Below, in pieces: positions 27,566 to 36,378 of a DNA stretch of 64,000 bases (its first letter is position 1; every line of letters begins with the position of its first letter). The translations under genes were made by a program, and so were the position numbers. Source of the DNA: an uncultured Kiloniellaceae bacterium (GTDB lineage Bacteria; Pseudomonadota; Alphaproteobacteria; Kiloniellales; Kiloniellaceae). The stretch covers positions 124,001 to 188,000 of the forward strand of contig CANLSF010000003.1 in assembly GCA_947493695.1 (NCBI GenBank). Direction: 5' to 3'. The notes below the pieces were generated by a model. The model was not told where the DNA came from. It saw only the letters and a program-made list of their open reading frames with translations, and searched no databases.

Positions 27566-28744
27566 TTGCCCCACGTCGAACAACCTTACTACGCGAAGAC
27601 GCCGGAGGACACCATAACAAGCGGATCGAAGCAGGACACCCCGCTGCGCAATACGACACAGCAAAGTTACAAGGCCGCTGGAGTCGACATTGATGCGGGC
27701 AACGCCTTGGTTGAAGCCATCAAACCGCTGGCGAAATCCACGTCCCGGCCCGGATCCAACGCGGGTTTGGGTGGATTCGGCGCTCTCTTCGACCTCAAAG
27801 CCGCGGGATTCAAGGATCCGCTGCTGGTCGCTTGCAATGACGGCGTCGGCACAAAACTGATGATCGCCATCGCCGCGGGACAGCACGACAAGGTCGGGAT
27901 CGATCTGGTCGCCATGTGCGTCAACGACCTCGTGGTCCAGGGTGCGGAACCTTTGCTGTTCCTGGATTACTACGCCACCGGCAAGCTTGACGTTCAAACC
28001 GGCAGAGACATCATCGCAGGGATCGCCGAAGGCTGTAAGCAGGCCAATTGCGCCCTGATCGGTGGCGAAACGGCTGAAATGCCGGGCATGTACGACGGCG
28101 AAGACTACGATCTTGCCGGCTTCGCTGTCGGGGCCGTGGAGCGGGACCAGGTTCTGAGCGAAGACCGCGTGTCCGAGGGCGACGTTGTTTTGGGCCTGGC
28201 CTCAAGCGGCCTGCATTCCAACGGCTTTTCGCTGGTGCGCAAGGTGATCAGCGACAATGGCCTGGACTACGCCTCCCCCTGCCCCTTTGCGCCCGAACTG
28301 AGTCTGGGTGAAGCCCTCCTGGAGCCCACACGGATCTATGTCCGCAGCTGCCTGGATGCTGTTCGCGGCGGCGGTGTAACCGCGTTGGCACACATTACGG
28401 GCGGTGGTTTTACCGAGAATCTTCCCCGGGTGCTGCCGGATCATCTGGCAATTGAGATCGACGGCCTGCCCTGGCAGATACCGGGTGTCTTTCCCTGGCT
28501 TGCGGAAGTCGGCGGAATCGTGCCGGACGAGATGGTCCGAACCTTCAACTGCGGAATCGGCATGGCCGTCGCCTGTGAAGCGGCGACGGCCGACGACATC
28601 AAGAAAACCCTGGAAGCAGCAGGAGAAACGGTGTTCCCAGTCGGTAAAGTCGTCAAAAAGGACAATGATGGGCCCGCCGTTGTCTTCCATGATCTCTATG
28701 ACGCCTGGCCAGCCGCAAAAGACAGCTCTCAGGCCGGGAAATGA
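27566..28744 (+). CDS. purM: Phosphoribosylformylglycinamidine cyclo-ligase, start uncertain
   Basis: The fifth step of purine synthesis: ATP-dependent ring closure of FGAM to AIR. Conserved family sequence starts at [16 protein letters not shown] and includes GGFGALFDL, the ATP/Mg motif [20 protein letters not shown] and [13 protein letters not shown]. No ATG or GTG lies close before this. TTG at 27566 gives 392 residues, about 45 more than usual. An alternative is ATA at 27614, which has a full GGAGG five bases before it. purN overlaps the stop by 4 bp. It is divergent from DUF2066 with under 60 bp between the starts. Confidence 0.93.
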   Translation: MPHVEQPYYAKTPEDTITSGSKQDTPLRNTTQQSYKAAGVDIDAGNALVEAIKPLAKSTSRPGSNAGLGGFGALFDLKAAGFKDPLLVACNDGVGTKLMIAIAAGQHDKVGIDLVAMCVNDLVVQGAEPLLFLDYYATGKLDVQTGRDIIAGIAEGCKQANCALIGGETAEMPGMYDGEDYDLAGFAVGAVERDQVLSEDRVSEGDVVLGLASSGLHSNGFSLVRKVISDNGLDYASPCPFAPELSLGEALLEPTRIYVRSCLDAVRGGGVTALAHITGGGFTENLPRVLPDHLAIEIDGLPWQIPGVFPWLAEVGGIVPDEMVRTFNCGIGMAVACEAATADDIKKTLEAAGETVFPVGKVVKKDNDGPAVVFHDLYDAWPAAKDSSQAGK

Positions 28745-29397
28745 GCGATCCACTCAAGGTCGGCGTGGTCATTTCCGGCCGCGGCAGCAACCTGCAGGCA
28801 CTGCTCGACGCCTGTAACGCAGCCGGTTTTCCTGCTGATATCGTGCTTGTCATATCCAACAATCCGGATGTGGAGGGCCTGCGACGCGCCGAGCGGGCCG
28901 GTGTCGCCACGGAAACAATCAATCATCGCGATTTCGACGACCGGCAGAGCTTCGAACGCGCCCTGACCGCCTCCATGGAGCGTGCCGGGGCCGAAATAAT
29001 CTGTCATGCCGGTTTCATGCGGATCGTGACCGCTGAATACCTCGCACACTGGCACGACCGGCTGATTAACATCCATCCCTCTTTATTACCCGCATTTCCG
29101 GGCCTGGATACACATCAGCGGGCTCTCGACGCCGGCGTAAAACTGCACGGTTGCACCGTCCACTATGTCCGCGAGGAGGTCGATGTCGGCCCGATCATCG
29201 GGCAGGCCGCCGTTCCGGTTTTAGACGATGACAGCGAAGAGAGCCTCGCCGCCCGTGTGTTGGGGGCCGAGCATCAACTCTATCCGCTCTGCCTCAAACT
29301 TGTCGCCGAAGGGCGCGTGAAGGTGGAGGGAGACACCGCCACGATAAAAAGTGCCGAGGGCGCGGACTCACAGATTCTCTTAAGCCCTGCGCACTAA
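28741..29397 (+). CDS. purN: Phosphoribosylglycinamide formyltransferase
   Basis: It transfers formyl from 10-formyl-THF to GAR, the third purine step. The 218 residues contain the phosphate loop [11 protein letters not shown], the catalytic Asn-His-Asp set ([13 protein letters not shown] and the following HGCTVHYV and DVGPIIGQ), and normal length. ATG overlaps the purM stop (ATGA), giving coupled translation. The final 20 residues extend slightly past the fold. Confidence 0.96.
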   Translation: MSDPLKVGVVISGRGSNLQALLDACNAAGFPADIVLVISNNPDVEGLRRAERAGVATETINHRDFDDRQSFERALTASMERAGAEIICHAGFMRIVTAEYLAHWHDRLINIHPSLLPAFPGLDTHQRALDAGVKLHGCTVHYVREEVDVGPIIGQAAVPVLDDDSEESLAARVLGAEHQLYPLCLKLVAEGRVKVEGDTATIKSAEGADSQILLSPAH

Positions 29398-29511
29398 ACT
29401 AATATCCAACAATGCGATGTCTCACAGGGACTTGCGCAGATAATCGGTGCCGGTTAAGTTCCGGCATATTATTCAAGCGGCGATAATGCCTTAGCGAGGG
29501 GAAACCGTTCC

Positions 29512-29634
29512 ATGAATGAAGATGAAATGCTTGCCGAACATCAGCGCGCCTGGGAGGGTTTTGTCCGCGTATCAACGATTTCAACAGCGGTCGTGATCGT
29601 TCTGCTGATTCTTTTGGCCGTGGTAACGCTTTAA
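29512..29634 (+). CDS. aa3-type cytochrome c oxidase subunit IV (small)
   Basis: A 40-residue protein, MNEDEMLAEHQRAWEGFVRV followed by a single hydrophobic helix (STAVVIVLLILLAVVTL). The layout of a short acidic/amphipathic N terminus with H-x-x-x-W/Y-x-G-F and one transmembrane helix is that of the bacterial aa3 oxidase subunit IV family. GAGGGG lies ten bases before the ATG. It stands alone between purN and ndk, away from other oxidase genes. It is easily missed because of its size. Confidence 0.8.
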   Translation: MNEDEMLAEHQRAWEGFVRVSTISTAVVIVLLILLAVVTL

Positions 29635-29664
29635 CGAAAATTCTCAATCACTTGAGAAAACAAT

Positions 29665-29705
29665 AAAAAAAAGGGTGGAGACCTGTCAGGCTCCACCCTT
29701 TTTCG
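29665..29705. terminator. Bidirectional Rho-independent terminator
   Basis: AAGGGTGGAG (29671-29680) pairs with CTCCACCCTT (29691-29700), with TTTTT after it and a run of eight A before it, so it can end both the oxidase-subunit transcript and the convergent ndk transcript. Confidence 0.9.
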
Positions 29706-29725
29706 TGCGTTCAGCTCTTTAGTGT

Positions 29726-30148
29726 TCAGCCAACCAGCTCAGCGTCGGTGAAGAAGAATTTGATTTCCTCAGCCGCTGTTTCCGGTGCATCGGAGCCATG
29801 GACTGAATTTGCTTCGATGGATTCGGCGAATTCAGCGCGAATGGTGCCCGCAGCTGCGTCCGCTGGATTGGTTGCGCCCATCACTTCACGGTTCTTGGCA
29901 ATCGCGTTCTCGCCTTCCAGCACCTGAACCACAACCGGACCGGAAACCATGTAACTGCAGAGATCGCCGTAGAAGGGGCGCTCTTTATGCACTGCATAGA
30001 AACCTTCAGCCTGAGCCTGGCTCATCTGAATGCGCTTGGAAGCGACGACACGCAGTCCGGCATCTTCGAACTTGCTGATGATCTTACCCGTCAGGTTCCG
30101 CTTGGTGGCATCCGGCTTGATGATGGAAAAAGTACGCTCGATGGCCAT
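29726..30148 (-). CDS. ndk: Nucleoside diphosphate kinase
   Basis: It transfers phosphate between NTPs and NDPs by a phospho-histidine. The 140 residues show the start [18 protein letters not shown], the Kpn loop region and the active-site His in [12 protein letters not shown]. Length is exactly that of bacterial Ndk. AGGAG-type sequence precedes the ATG. It is divergent from the ABC-F gene with 230 bp between the starts, in which I see no other gene. Confidence 0.97.
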   Translation of the reverse strand: MAIERTFSIIKPDATKRNLTGKIISKFEDAGLRVVASKRIQMSQAQAEGFYAVHKERPFYGDLCSYMVSGPVVVQVLEGENAIAKNREVMGATNPADAAAGTIRAEFAESIEANSVHGSDAPETAAEEIKFFFTDAELVG

Positions 30149-30380
30149 GGTCTTGGCTCTCCTCGTTTGGATGGACCCTTGATTGACGAGGTCCAGGTAT
30201 GAATAGGGCGTTGAATTTCGCGCGCGTTATAACCGTCGGGGCGTGCCACTGCAATAACCGCGTCGTATTAACCTGCACCAGAAATCACCATAGGCCTGAA
30301 ATCGCGCCTGCAACGAAGTTCTTTAGGGGCACAGAGGGTCTTTCGCGACCTTCGTTCGTCGTGCTATCACCCCGCCTATC

Positions 30381-32315
30381 ATGCTGCATATCAAAGAAAT
30401 AACCCAACGGGTTGAAGGCCGCCTGCTGTTCGACAAGGCCACAGCTGTTGTTCACAAGGGCGAACGCGTCGGCTTCGTCGGTCGGAATGGTTCCGGAAAA
30501 TCCACGCTTCTGCGCCTGATTATGGGCACAACACCGCTCGATGGCGGCGATATAGCGATCCCGCGCGGCGCCAGCGTCGGCACCGTCGCTCAGGATGCCC
30601 CCTCTGGCTCGACAAGCCTGATCGACACGGTTCTGGCCGCAGACGTCGAGCGGGCATCCCTGCTGGCCGAAGCTGAAACCGCCGAAGATCCCGGCCGTAT
30701 TGCGGAGATCCACGAGCGCCTGGCAACCATTAAGGCCGAAACCGCGCCCGCGCGCGCCGCCCGCATTCTGGCGGGTCTCGGTTTCAGCGAAGAAGCCCAG
30801 CAGCAGCCCTGCTCTTCGCTTTCGGGTGGTTGGCGTATGCGTGTGGCCCTGGCCGCCTTGCTGTTCACGGAACCCGACCTGCTGCTGCTCGATGAGCCGA
30901 CCAACCATCTGGATCTTGAAGCCACGCTGTGGCTGGAGGGTTATCTCAAAGGTTATCCCGGAACCTTGTTGCTGGTTTCGCATGATCGGAATCTCCTGAA
31001 CAATATTGCGCAGAGAACCCTGCATTTAGAGCAACTTAAGCTGAACATCTACAACGGAAACTACGATCGCTTCGAACGGACCCGGCGTGAAAACCAGGAA
31101 CGCCAGATGGCGATGCGTACCAAGCAGATCGCCGAACGCCGTCATATCGAGAGCTTCGTGGAACGGTTCCGGGCCAAGGCAAGTAAAGCCCGTCAGGCAC
31201 AGTCGCGCCTCAAGGCCCTGGCGCGGATGGAGCCAATCGCCAGTGCGATCGAGGAACGCACGACGACTTTCGACTTTCCGACACCGGTTCAGCTTTCGCC
31301 GCCTCTGATTAATCTGGAAGACGCTTCGGTCGGATACAGTGTCGATACACCGGTTCTCACGAACCTCAATCTGCGCATCGATATGGATGACCGGATTGCA
31401 TTGCTTGGCGCAAACGGCAACGGTAAATCTACTTTTATCAAGCTCTTAGCCACACGTCTTAAACCCATGAACGGACGACTTGTGAAGTCTTCCAAGCTGA
31501 AGGTCGGTTATTTTTCCCAGGATCAGGCCGACGAGCTGGATCTGAACGGGACGCCGCTTGAGCACATGGCACGAGCGCTACCCATGGAGACCGAGACCAG
31601 ACTGCGCAGCCATCTCGGTCGCTTCGGCTTCGGTCAGGAACATGCCACCACTAAGGTCGGTAAACTCTCGGGCGGAGAGAAGGCCCGGCTGCTTTTTGCC
31701 CTCATGACCCGCGACAAGCCGCACGTGCTCCTGCTCGATGAGCCGACCAACCATTTGGACGTCGATGCTCGTCAGGCCCTGATTCAGGCAATCAACGGCT
31801 TTGATGGCGCGGTCATACTGGTTTCGCATGACCCTCATCTGATTGAGCTCTCGGCGGACCGGCTGTGGATTGTGAACAACGGTGGCGTCAACAGCTACGA
31901 CGGCGACATGGACAGCTATCGACAACTCCTGCTGGACCAACGCCGGGATGAACGCGCCAAGGCCCGCAGCGACCGGCGCGAGCGCGATTCAGGTGAGAAC
32001 GGGGCGAGCAAAAGCAAACAGCAGAATCTGAGCAAGAAGGATAAGCGCAAGGCCGCTGCGGATGCGCGCGCCGCAGCCTCCGACCTGCGCAAGAAAGTGA
32101 AGTCAGCCGAGCAGAAAGTCGAGCGGCTGGAACAGCAGAAGAAGGATCTGGAGATAAAGCTGGCGGATCCAAAGATGTACGACGCTTCAACGGCGGACCT
32201 GGAAGCCCTGCAGATCAAGTTCGGGCAGATATCAAAGGCCATCGCTGACGCCGAACGGATCTGGCTGGAAGCCCAAAGCTCGCTGGAGAGCGATCCTACT
32301 CTTCAGGGCAACTGA
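30381..32315 (+). CDS. ABC-F family ATPase (Uup-like)
   Basis: A soluble protein with two ABC domains and no membrane domain, of the ABC-F class that acts on ribosomes. The 644 residues hold Walker A motifs GRNGSGKST (about 36-44) and GANGNGKST (about 350), signatures SSLSGGWRMR and GKLSGGEKAR, two LLLDEPTNHLD Walker B boxes, a charged linker (about 230-300), and a C-terminal coiled coil from about 540 (AASDLRKKVKSAEQKVERLEQ). The C-terminal coiled coil points to Uup rather than EttA. Uup-type proteins help resolve stalled or misassembled ribosomes and have been tied to precise transposon excision. Confidence 0.92.
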   Translation: MLHIKEITQRVEGRLLFDKATAVVHKGERVGFVGRNGSGKSTLLRLIMGTTPLDGGDIAIPRGASVGTVAQDAPSGSTSLIDTVLAADVERASLLAEAETAEDPGRIAEIHERLATIKAETAPARAARILAGLGFSEEAQQQPCSSLSGGWRMRVALAALLFTEPDLLLLDEPTNHLDLEATLWLEGYLKGYPGTLLLVSHDRNLLNNIAQRTLHLEQLKLNIYNGNYDRFERTRRENQERQMAMRTKQIAERRHIESFVERFRAKASKARQAQSRLKALARMEPIASAIEERTTTFDFPTPVQLSPPLINLEDASVGYSVDTPVLTNLNLRIDMDDRIALLGANGNGKSTFIKLLATRLKPMNGRLVKSSKLKVGYFSQDQADELDLNGTPLEHMARALPMETETRLRSHLGRFGFGQEHATTKVGKLSGGEKARLLFALMTRDKPHVLLLDEPTNHLDVDARQALIQAINGFDGAVILVSHDPHLIELSADRLWIVNNGGVNSYDGDMDSYRQLLLDQRRDERAKARSDRRERDSGENGASKSKQQNLSKKDKRKAAADARAAASDLRKKVKSAEQKVERLEQQKKDLEIKLADPKMYDASTADLEALQIKFGQISKAIADAERIWLEAQSSLESDPTLQGN

Positions 32316-32322
32316 GGAAAAA

Positions 32323-33018
32323 ATGACCGGCCTCGCGCTCTGCCATGTTTTTGTCTTTGTCGAGCCGGAGGCACCTGAAGCCAGGCAGCTGGATGATCTT
32401 GGTCTGTGTGAGAGTTGCCGGCGGGACCACCCCGGGCAGGGTACGGCGAACGTCTGCTATTGCTTCGACAATGCCTATCTGGAGCTGCTCTGGGTTACGG
32501 ACCAGGCCGCTGTATCTTCGCCAATCATCTCGCGAACTGGTCTGGCGGAGCGCGCCGACTGGCGAAACAACGGTGCAAACGCTTTCGGCATCGCGCTGCG
32601 TGGAGACAACCCGGCACCCTACCCGACGTGGGACTATACGCCCCCCTATCTGCCGGACGGTGTGTCGATCCCGGTCGCGCTTTCGAGTGACGATCCCACG
32701 CAACCCCTCCTCTTTATGTCTCCCGGCAATGCACGGCCAGATCAATGGAAAGACGGCCGGGCCGGAGAGCGTCAGCGCGCAGTCGGACTGACCGAGATCT
32801 CAGCGCTGGAACTCACACTCGCACACGGCGTTACACCCTCGCCGGATCTACAGAATCTGGTGGATCTGGGGATTCTTACGCTTGCCGACAGAGAACCTGA
32901 TGCGAAGCCGACGCTGGTTCTGAGCATTTCACAAAGCAACGGCGGCCCGGATCGACGTCTGGAGCTGCCGACAATGAAATGGCTGGAAGGCGCGGAGAAG
33001 CCGGAAAACCGGCGTTAA
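32323..33018 (+). CDS. Glyoxalase-like domain protein
   Basis: A 231-residue protein with an N-terminal segment ALCHVFVFVEPEAPEA...NVCYCFDNAYLELLWVTD that matches the glyoxalase-like (VOC fold) domain, where the first beta strand ends with HVFVFV and the later acidic residue sits in YLELLWV. Substrate and metal are unknown. It begins 7 bp after the ABC-F gene and is probably in the same transcript. It is convergent with holC and overlaps its end by 4 bp. Confidence 0.7.
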   Translation: MTGLALCHVFVFVEPEAPEARQLDDLGLCESCRRDHPGQGTANVCYCFDNAYLELLWVTDQAAVSSPIISRTGLAERADWRNNGANAFGIALRGDNPAPYPTWDYTPPYLPDGVSIPVALSSDDPTQPLLFMSPGNARPDQWKDGRAGERQRAVGLTEISALELTLAHGVTPSPDLQNLVDLGILTLADREPDAKPTLVLSISQSNGGPDRRLELPTMKWLEGAEKPENRR

Positions 33019-33464
33019 GCCTTCTGGCTCCAGCGGCCTTCGTCGTCCTGCTGCCAATAGGTCACCTTGTGTCCGGCGTCCTTATAGCCGGTCCACTGCT
33101 CCCGGGCCGCCTGCACGGCTTCCTGAGCTTTACCATCGAACAGGACAGCACAGAGCTGAAAATCCTCCAGTTTTGCCGAGGTCGCCCCATCCGTCAGAAA
33201 CAGAACCTCGGCCTGGTTTGGGCGCTCGTCCTCAAGCGTCAGCCACACGGGCTGACGCTCGGGATAGCCATCCTTCTTGGATCCATGGGGCAGGAACGAG
33301 CGGTCGTGATAGCTCCAGAGATAACCGTTCAAGGCCTCGACCCTGGCATCAGATCCGGCCATCACGACAGCTTTCTGGCCACGCTCGAGCGTTTTCTCCA
33401 GCATCTGCGGCAGCGCCGCTTCCAGCGTGCTGCGCGTCATATGATAGAAGCGAACCTCGGTCAT
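33015..33464 (-). CDS. holC: DNA polymerase III subunit chi
   Basis: A small clamp-loader accessory protein that links the polymerase to SSB. The 149-residue product begins MTEVRFYHMTRSTLEAALP and ends with the WTGYKDAGHKVTYWQQDDEGRW motif of HolC. The position directly after pepA is the standard arrangement in Proteobacteria. The start is ATG at 33464, 23 bp after the pepA stop; longer frames run into pepA and were not used. Confidence 0.9.
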   Translation of the reverse strand: MTEVRFYHMTRSTLEAALPQMLEKTLERGQKAVVMAGSDARVEALNGYLWSYHDRSFLPHGSKKDGYPERQPVWLTLEDERPNQAEVLFLTDGATSAKLEDFQLCAVLFDGKAQEAVQAAREQWTGYKDAGHKVTYWQQDDEGRWSQKA

Positions 33465-33487
33465 AGCCCCGGCGCCCTGCCCAGCTC

Positions 33488-34987
33488 TCAGCCCTCGTAG
33501 TGATCGGCGACCAGACGATCCAGTAAACGGACGCCAAAAGCCGTGGCGCCGCGCGGTACGGTCGGCGCATCCTTCGAGGACCAGGTGACACCTGCGATGT
33601 CCATATGCGCCCAGGGCACGTCCTTCTGGATAAAGCGCTGCAGGAACTGCGCGGCCGTGATTGAGCCCGCGCCCCGGCCACCGATATTCTTCATATCGGC
33701 CGCATCGCAATCGATCAGCTTGTCGTAATCCTCGCTCAAAGGCATCCGCCAGACATTCTCGCCAACCGCGCTTCCCGCCTTGCTCAGAGACTCAGCGAGA
33801 TCGTCGTCGTTGGAGAAGATGCCTGCATGGCTGTTGCCCAATGCGACGATAATCGCACCGGTCAGGGTGGCCAGGTCGATCACCATACGGGGTTTGAACT
33901 TCTCCTGGGTGTACCAAAGAGCATCTGCAAGGACCAGACGGCCCTCGGCATCCGTGTTCAGAACCTCGATGGTCTGCCCGGACATGGAGGTCACGATGTC
34001 GCCGGGCCGCTGTGCGTTCCCCGAAGGCATATTCTCCACCAGTCCACACACCGCGACGACGTTGGTCTTGGCTTTCCGGCCCGCCAGCGCCTTCATGAGA
34101 CCGACAACGACGCCTGAGCCGCCCATATCCCACTTCATGTCTTCCATGCCGCCCGCAGGCTTGATGGAAATACCACCGGTATCGAAGGTCACGCCCTTGC
34201 CGACAAAGGCGATGGGCCGCTTGTCCTTGGCTTTGGGAGCGCCCTCCCAGCGCATTACCAGCAACTGCGATTCCCGTTCAGACCCCTGCCCGACCCCGAG
34301 CAAGGCCCCCATGCCCAGCTTGGCCATTTCCTTTTCGCCCAGGACCTGAACCTTCACACCAAGCGAGCTCAGCTCTTTGGCCTGCTGCGCGAGAGTCTTG
34401 GGATAAAGAATGTTTGCGGGCTCGGAGACAAGGTCGCGGGTCATGAACACGCCATCGGCAACCTTACTCAGAGTTCCATAGAGCTTCCTGGCTTTCGCCG
34501 CTCCGCCCAGCATAAAGGTCAGCTTGGCGAGCTTCGGTTTCTTTTCGGGCTTTTCCTTGGTCTTGTACTTGTCGAACCGGTAAGAGCGCAGCAATGCACC
34601 GTAAGCAGTGCGCGCCGCACGATCGGCGGGATCGAGCACACCAGCGCCGACATCATCAACCATCACGGCCGCGTCTTTCTCACCAGCCGAAACCAGATGC
34701 TTGTAGATGGATCCCCCGAGATTTTCGAGATCACGCTCCGTCATCTCAGCCGGGTTCCCGACGCCAGCGAGCAATATCCGGCTGTTCGCGATGTTGGCGG
34801 GAGCCAGAATCTCAAGAAATTCGCCCTTTTTACCGCCGTAGGCATTGGCCTTGATGGCTTTGGAGAGCGCACCACCAGTGGATTTATCCAGTTGCGCGGC
34901 AGTCGGAGACAGCTTGCCGCCTTTCATGACAGCTGTAACGATTGCGGCACTTTTGGGGAGGGCCGACGCAGCGAAGGAAATTTTCAT
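33488..34987 (-). CDS. pepA: Leucyl aminopeptidase (cytosol aminopeptidase)
   Basis: A family M17 two-metal aminopeptidase of 499 residues that trims N-terminal residues from peptides. The catalytic domain shows GKGVTFDTGGISIKPAGGM (metal Lys and Asp), NTDAEGRLVLADAL (metal Asp/Glu and catalytic Arg) and MPLSEDYDKLI near the C terminus. ATG at 34987 begins MKISFAASALPKSAAIV, a natural start; a longer frame from 35050 has no conservation. It leads the pepA-holC pair and is divergent from lptF. Confidence 0.96.
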   Translation of the reverse strand: MKISFAASALPKSAAIVTAVMKGGKLSPTAAQLDKSTGGALSKAIKANAYGGKKGEFLEILAPANIANSRILLAGVGNPAEMTERDLENLGGSIYKHLVSAGEKDAAVMVDDVGAGVLDPADRAARTAYGALLRSYRFDKYKTKEKPEKKPKLAKLTFMLGGAAKARKLYGTLSKVADGVFMTRDLVSEPANILYPKTLAQQAKELSSLGVKVQVLGEKEMAKLGMGALLGVGQGSERESQLLVMRWEGAPKAKDKRPIAFVGKGVTFDTGGISIKPAGGMEDMKWDMGGSGVVVGLMKALAGRKAKTNVVAVCGLVENMPSGNAQRPGDIVTSMSGQTIEVLNTDAEGRLVLADALWYTQEKFKPRMVIDLATLTGAIIVALGNSHAGIFSNDDDLAESLSKAGSAVGENVWRMPLSEDYDKLIDCDAADMKNIGGRGAGSITAAQFLQRFIQKDVPWAHMDIAGVTWSSKDAPTVPRGATAFGVRLLDRLVADHYEG

Positions 34988-35084
34988 GATGGGGTTCTCG
35001 AGCTGTTGGAATGGAAGGTCGGGAAACGATTTTGTGATGACCAGGGACAAACTAGCTTAACTATGCGATATCGGTCACTCAATT

Positions 35085-35140
35085 CCCTGTCAATGACGAG
35101 TTTGTTACGCTAAGCGTAATCGAGAGCGTCAATGACAGGG
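35085..35140. promoter_or_regulatory. Nested palindromes between pepA and lptF
   Basis: CCCTGTCA (35085-35092) and TGACAGGG (35133-35140) form an outer perfect inverted repeat; in the middle sits TTACGCT-A-AGCGTAA (35105-35119), a 7-1-7 palindrome. They lie 98-153 bp before pepA and 114-169 bp before lptF in a 266-bp gap with no gene. A regulator binding site for one or both divergent operons is the simplest reading. Confidence 0.45.
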
Positions 35141-35253
35141 CAAACGTTATAGCTTTGAAGATCCAAAGGCTTGCCTTAAGCGTTCAAAAGGTCTGGACGT
35201 CAGGAGTCTGTTCCGGCTATTCCTCTAGCTGTATCGGGCTGATCGTAGAGTAA

Positions 35254-36378
35254 ATGCATACGCTTACACGCCATATTTTGGGGCAGCTGACCGGCGCTAC
35301 CCTTTCCGTCACCCTGGCATTGACCGCCGCCATATGGCTCATGCAGTCCCTTCGGCTGCTTGACTATATTGTTAACCGTGGTCTGCATGCGACGACGTTT
35401 CTCTATTTCGTTGCGCTTTTGCTCCCCTCCTTTCTGAGCATCGTTCTCCCGATTGCGGCCTTTTGCGCCACACTCTTTGTTTATTACAAGCTGACTGCGG
35501 ACCGGGAACTGATCGTCATGCGCTCCGCCGGGTTCTCCCAACTCGACCTGGCTCGCCCCGCCCTCATTCTGGCCGTGAGCATCACCGCCGTCGGTTACTT
35601 GATTTCCGTTTACCTCCTGCCGGTCTCACACCGTGAATTCCGGGACCTGAAGTATCAGCTCAGCAACGAGTATTCTGCGGCAATCCTTCAGGAAGGCGTA
35701 TTCAACACCCTGACTGACGGCATTACGATTTTCGTCCGCGAACGCAGTCTGAACGGTGCTCTCAAAGGCATTCTGGCCCATGATAATCGGGATCTGGATA
35801 ACCCGGTTACAATGATGGCGGAGTCGGGCACGCTCCAACGCAGCAATGAAGGCCCTCACATCGTTTTAGAGAACGGGAACAGGCAGGTTGTTGATATCAA
35901 GAACGGCCGGCTGCAGATGCTCTATTTCGACAAATACTCCTTTAACCTCAGCCAGTTCGAAACAGCCTCGAAGGAGCGGGATCTGACCCGGCGGGAGCAG
36001 ACGATCATTCAGTTGCTCAACCCCGACCCCGCTCTGCCTGCCCGGACCCAGCGCACCAACATCGCCGAAGCGCATCAAAGGATGGCGTATCCGATCTACA
36101 CCCTCGCCTTTGTGCTTGTGGCGCTCGCCTGCCTTCTTTCGGGTGAATTCTCGCGGCGTGGACAGGTCAAACGGGTTGTGGTGGCAATTTTCTGTGTGGC
36201 GTTGCTGCAGATTACCCTGCTCACACTGAACGATGTCGCCAGATCCACCTTGACGGTCATCCCCGCAATCTACGCAACACCGCTCAGCGCAGTTGCCGTC
36301 TCCCTGATATTCGTGTTGCGGGCCGGCAGAAGGAAAGCCGTGTCGCCCCCAAGCAATCCGGCACTGGCAGGCACATGA
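35254..36378 (+). CDS. lptF: LPS export permease LptF
   Basis: An inner-membrane part of the LptB2FG ABC transporter that pulls lipopolysaccharide from the membrane. The 374 residues give six predicted transmembrane segments, three near the N terminus (about 10-130) and three at the C terminus (about 275-360), around a periplasmic jellyroll domain; the start MHTLTRHILGQLTGATLSVT is typical of YjgP/YjgQ proteins. It overlaps lptG by 4 bp (ATGA). Confidence 0.93.
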   Translation: MHTLTRHILGQLTGATLSVTLALTAAIWLMQSLRLLDYIVNRGLHATTFLYFVALLLPSFLSIVLPIAAFCATLFVYYKLTADRELIVMRSAGFSQLDLARPALILAVSITAVGYLISVYLLPVSHREFRDLKYQLSNEYSAAILQEGVFNTLTDGITIFVRERSLNGALKGILAHDNRDLDNPVTMMAESGTLQRSNEGPHIVLENGNRQVVDIKNGRLQMLYFDKYSFNLSQFETASKERDLTRREQTIIQLLNPDPALPARTQRTNIAEAHQRMAYPIYTLAFVLVALACLLSGEFSRRGQVKRVVVAIFCVALLQITLLTLNDVARSTLTVIPAIYATPLSAVAVSLIFVLRAGRRKAVSPPSNPALAGT

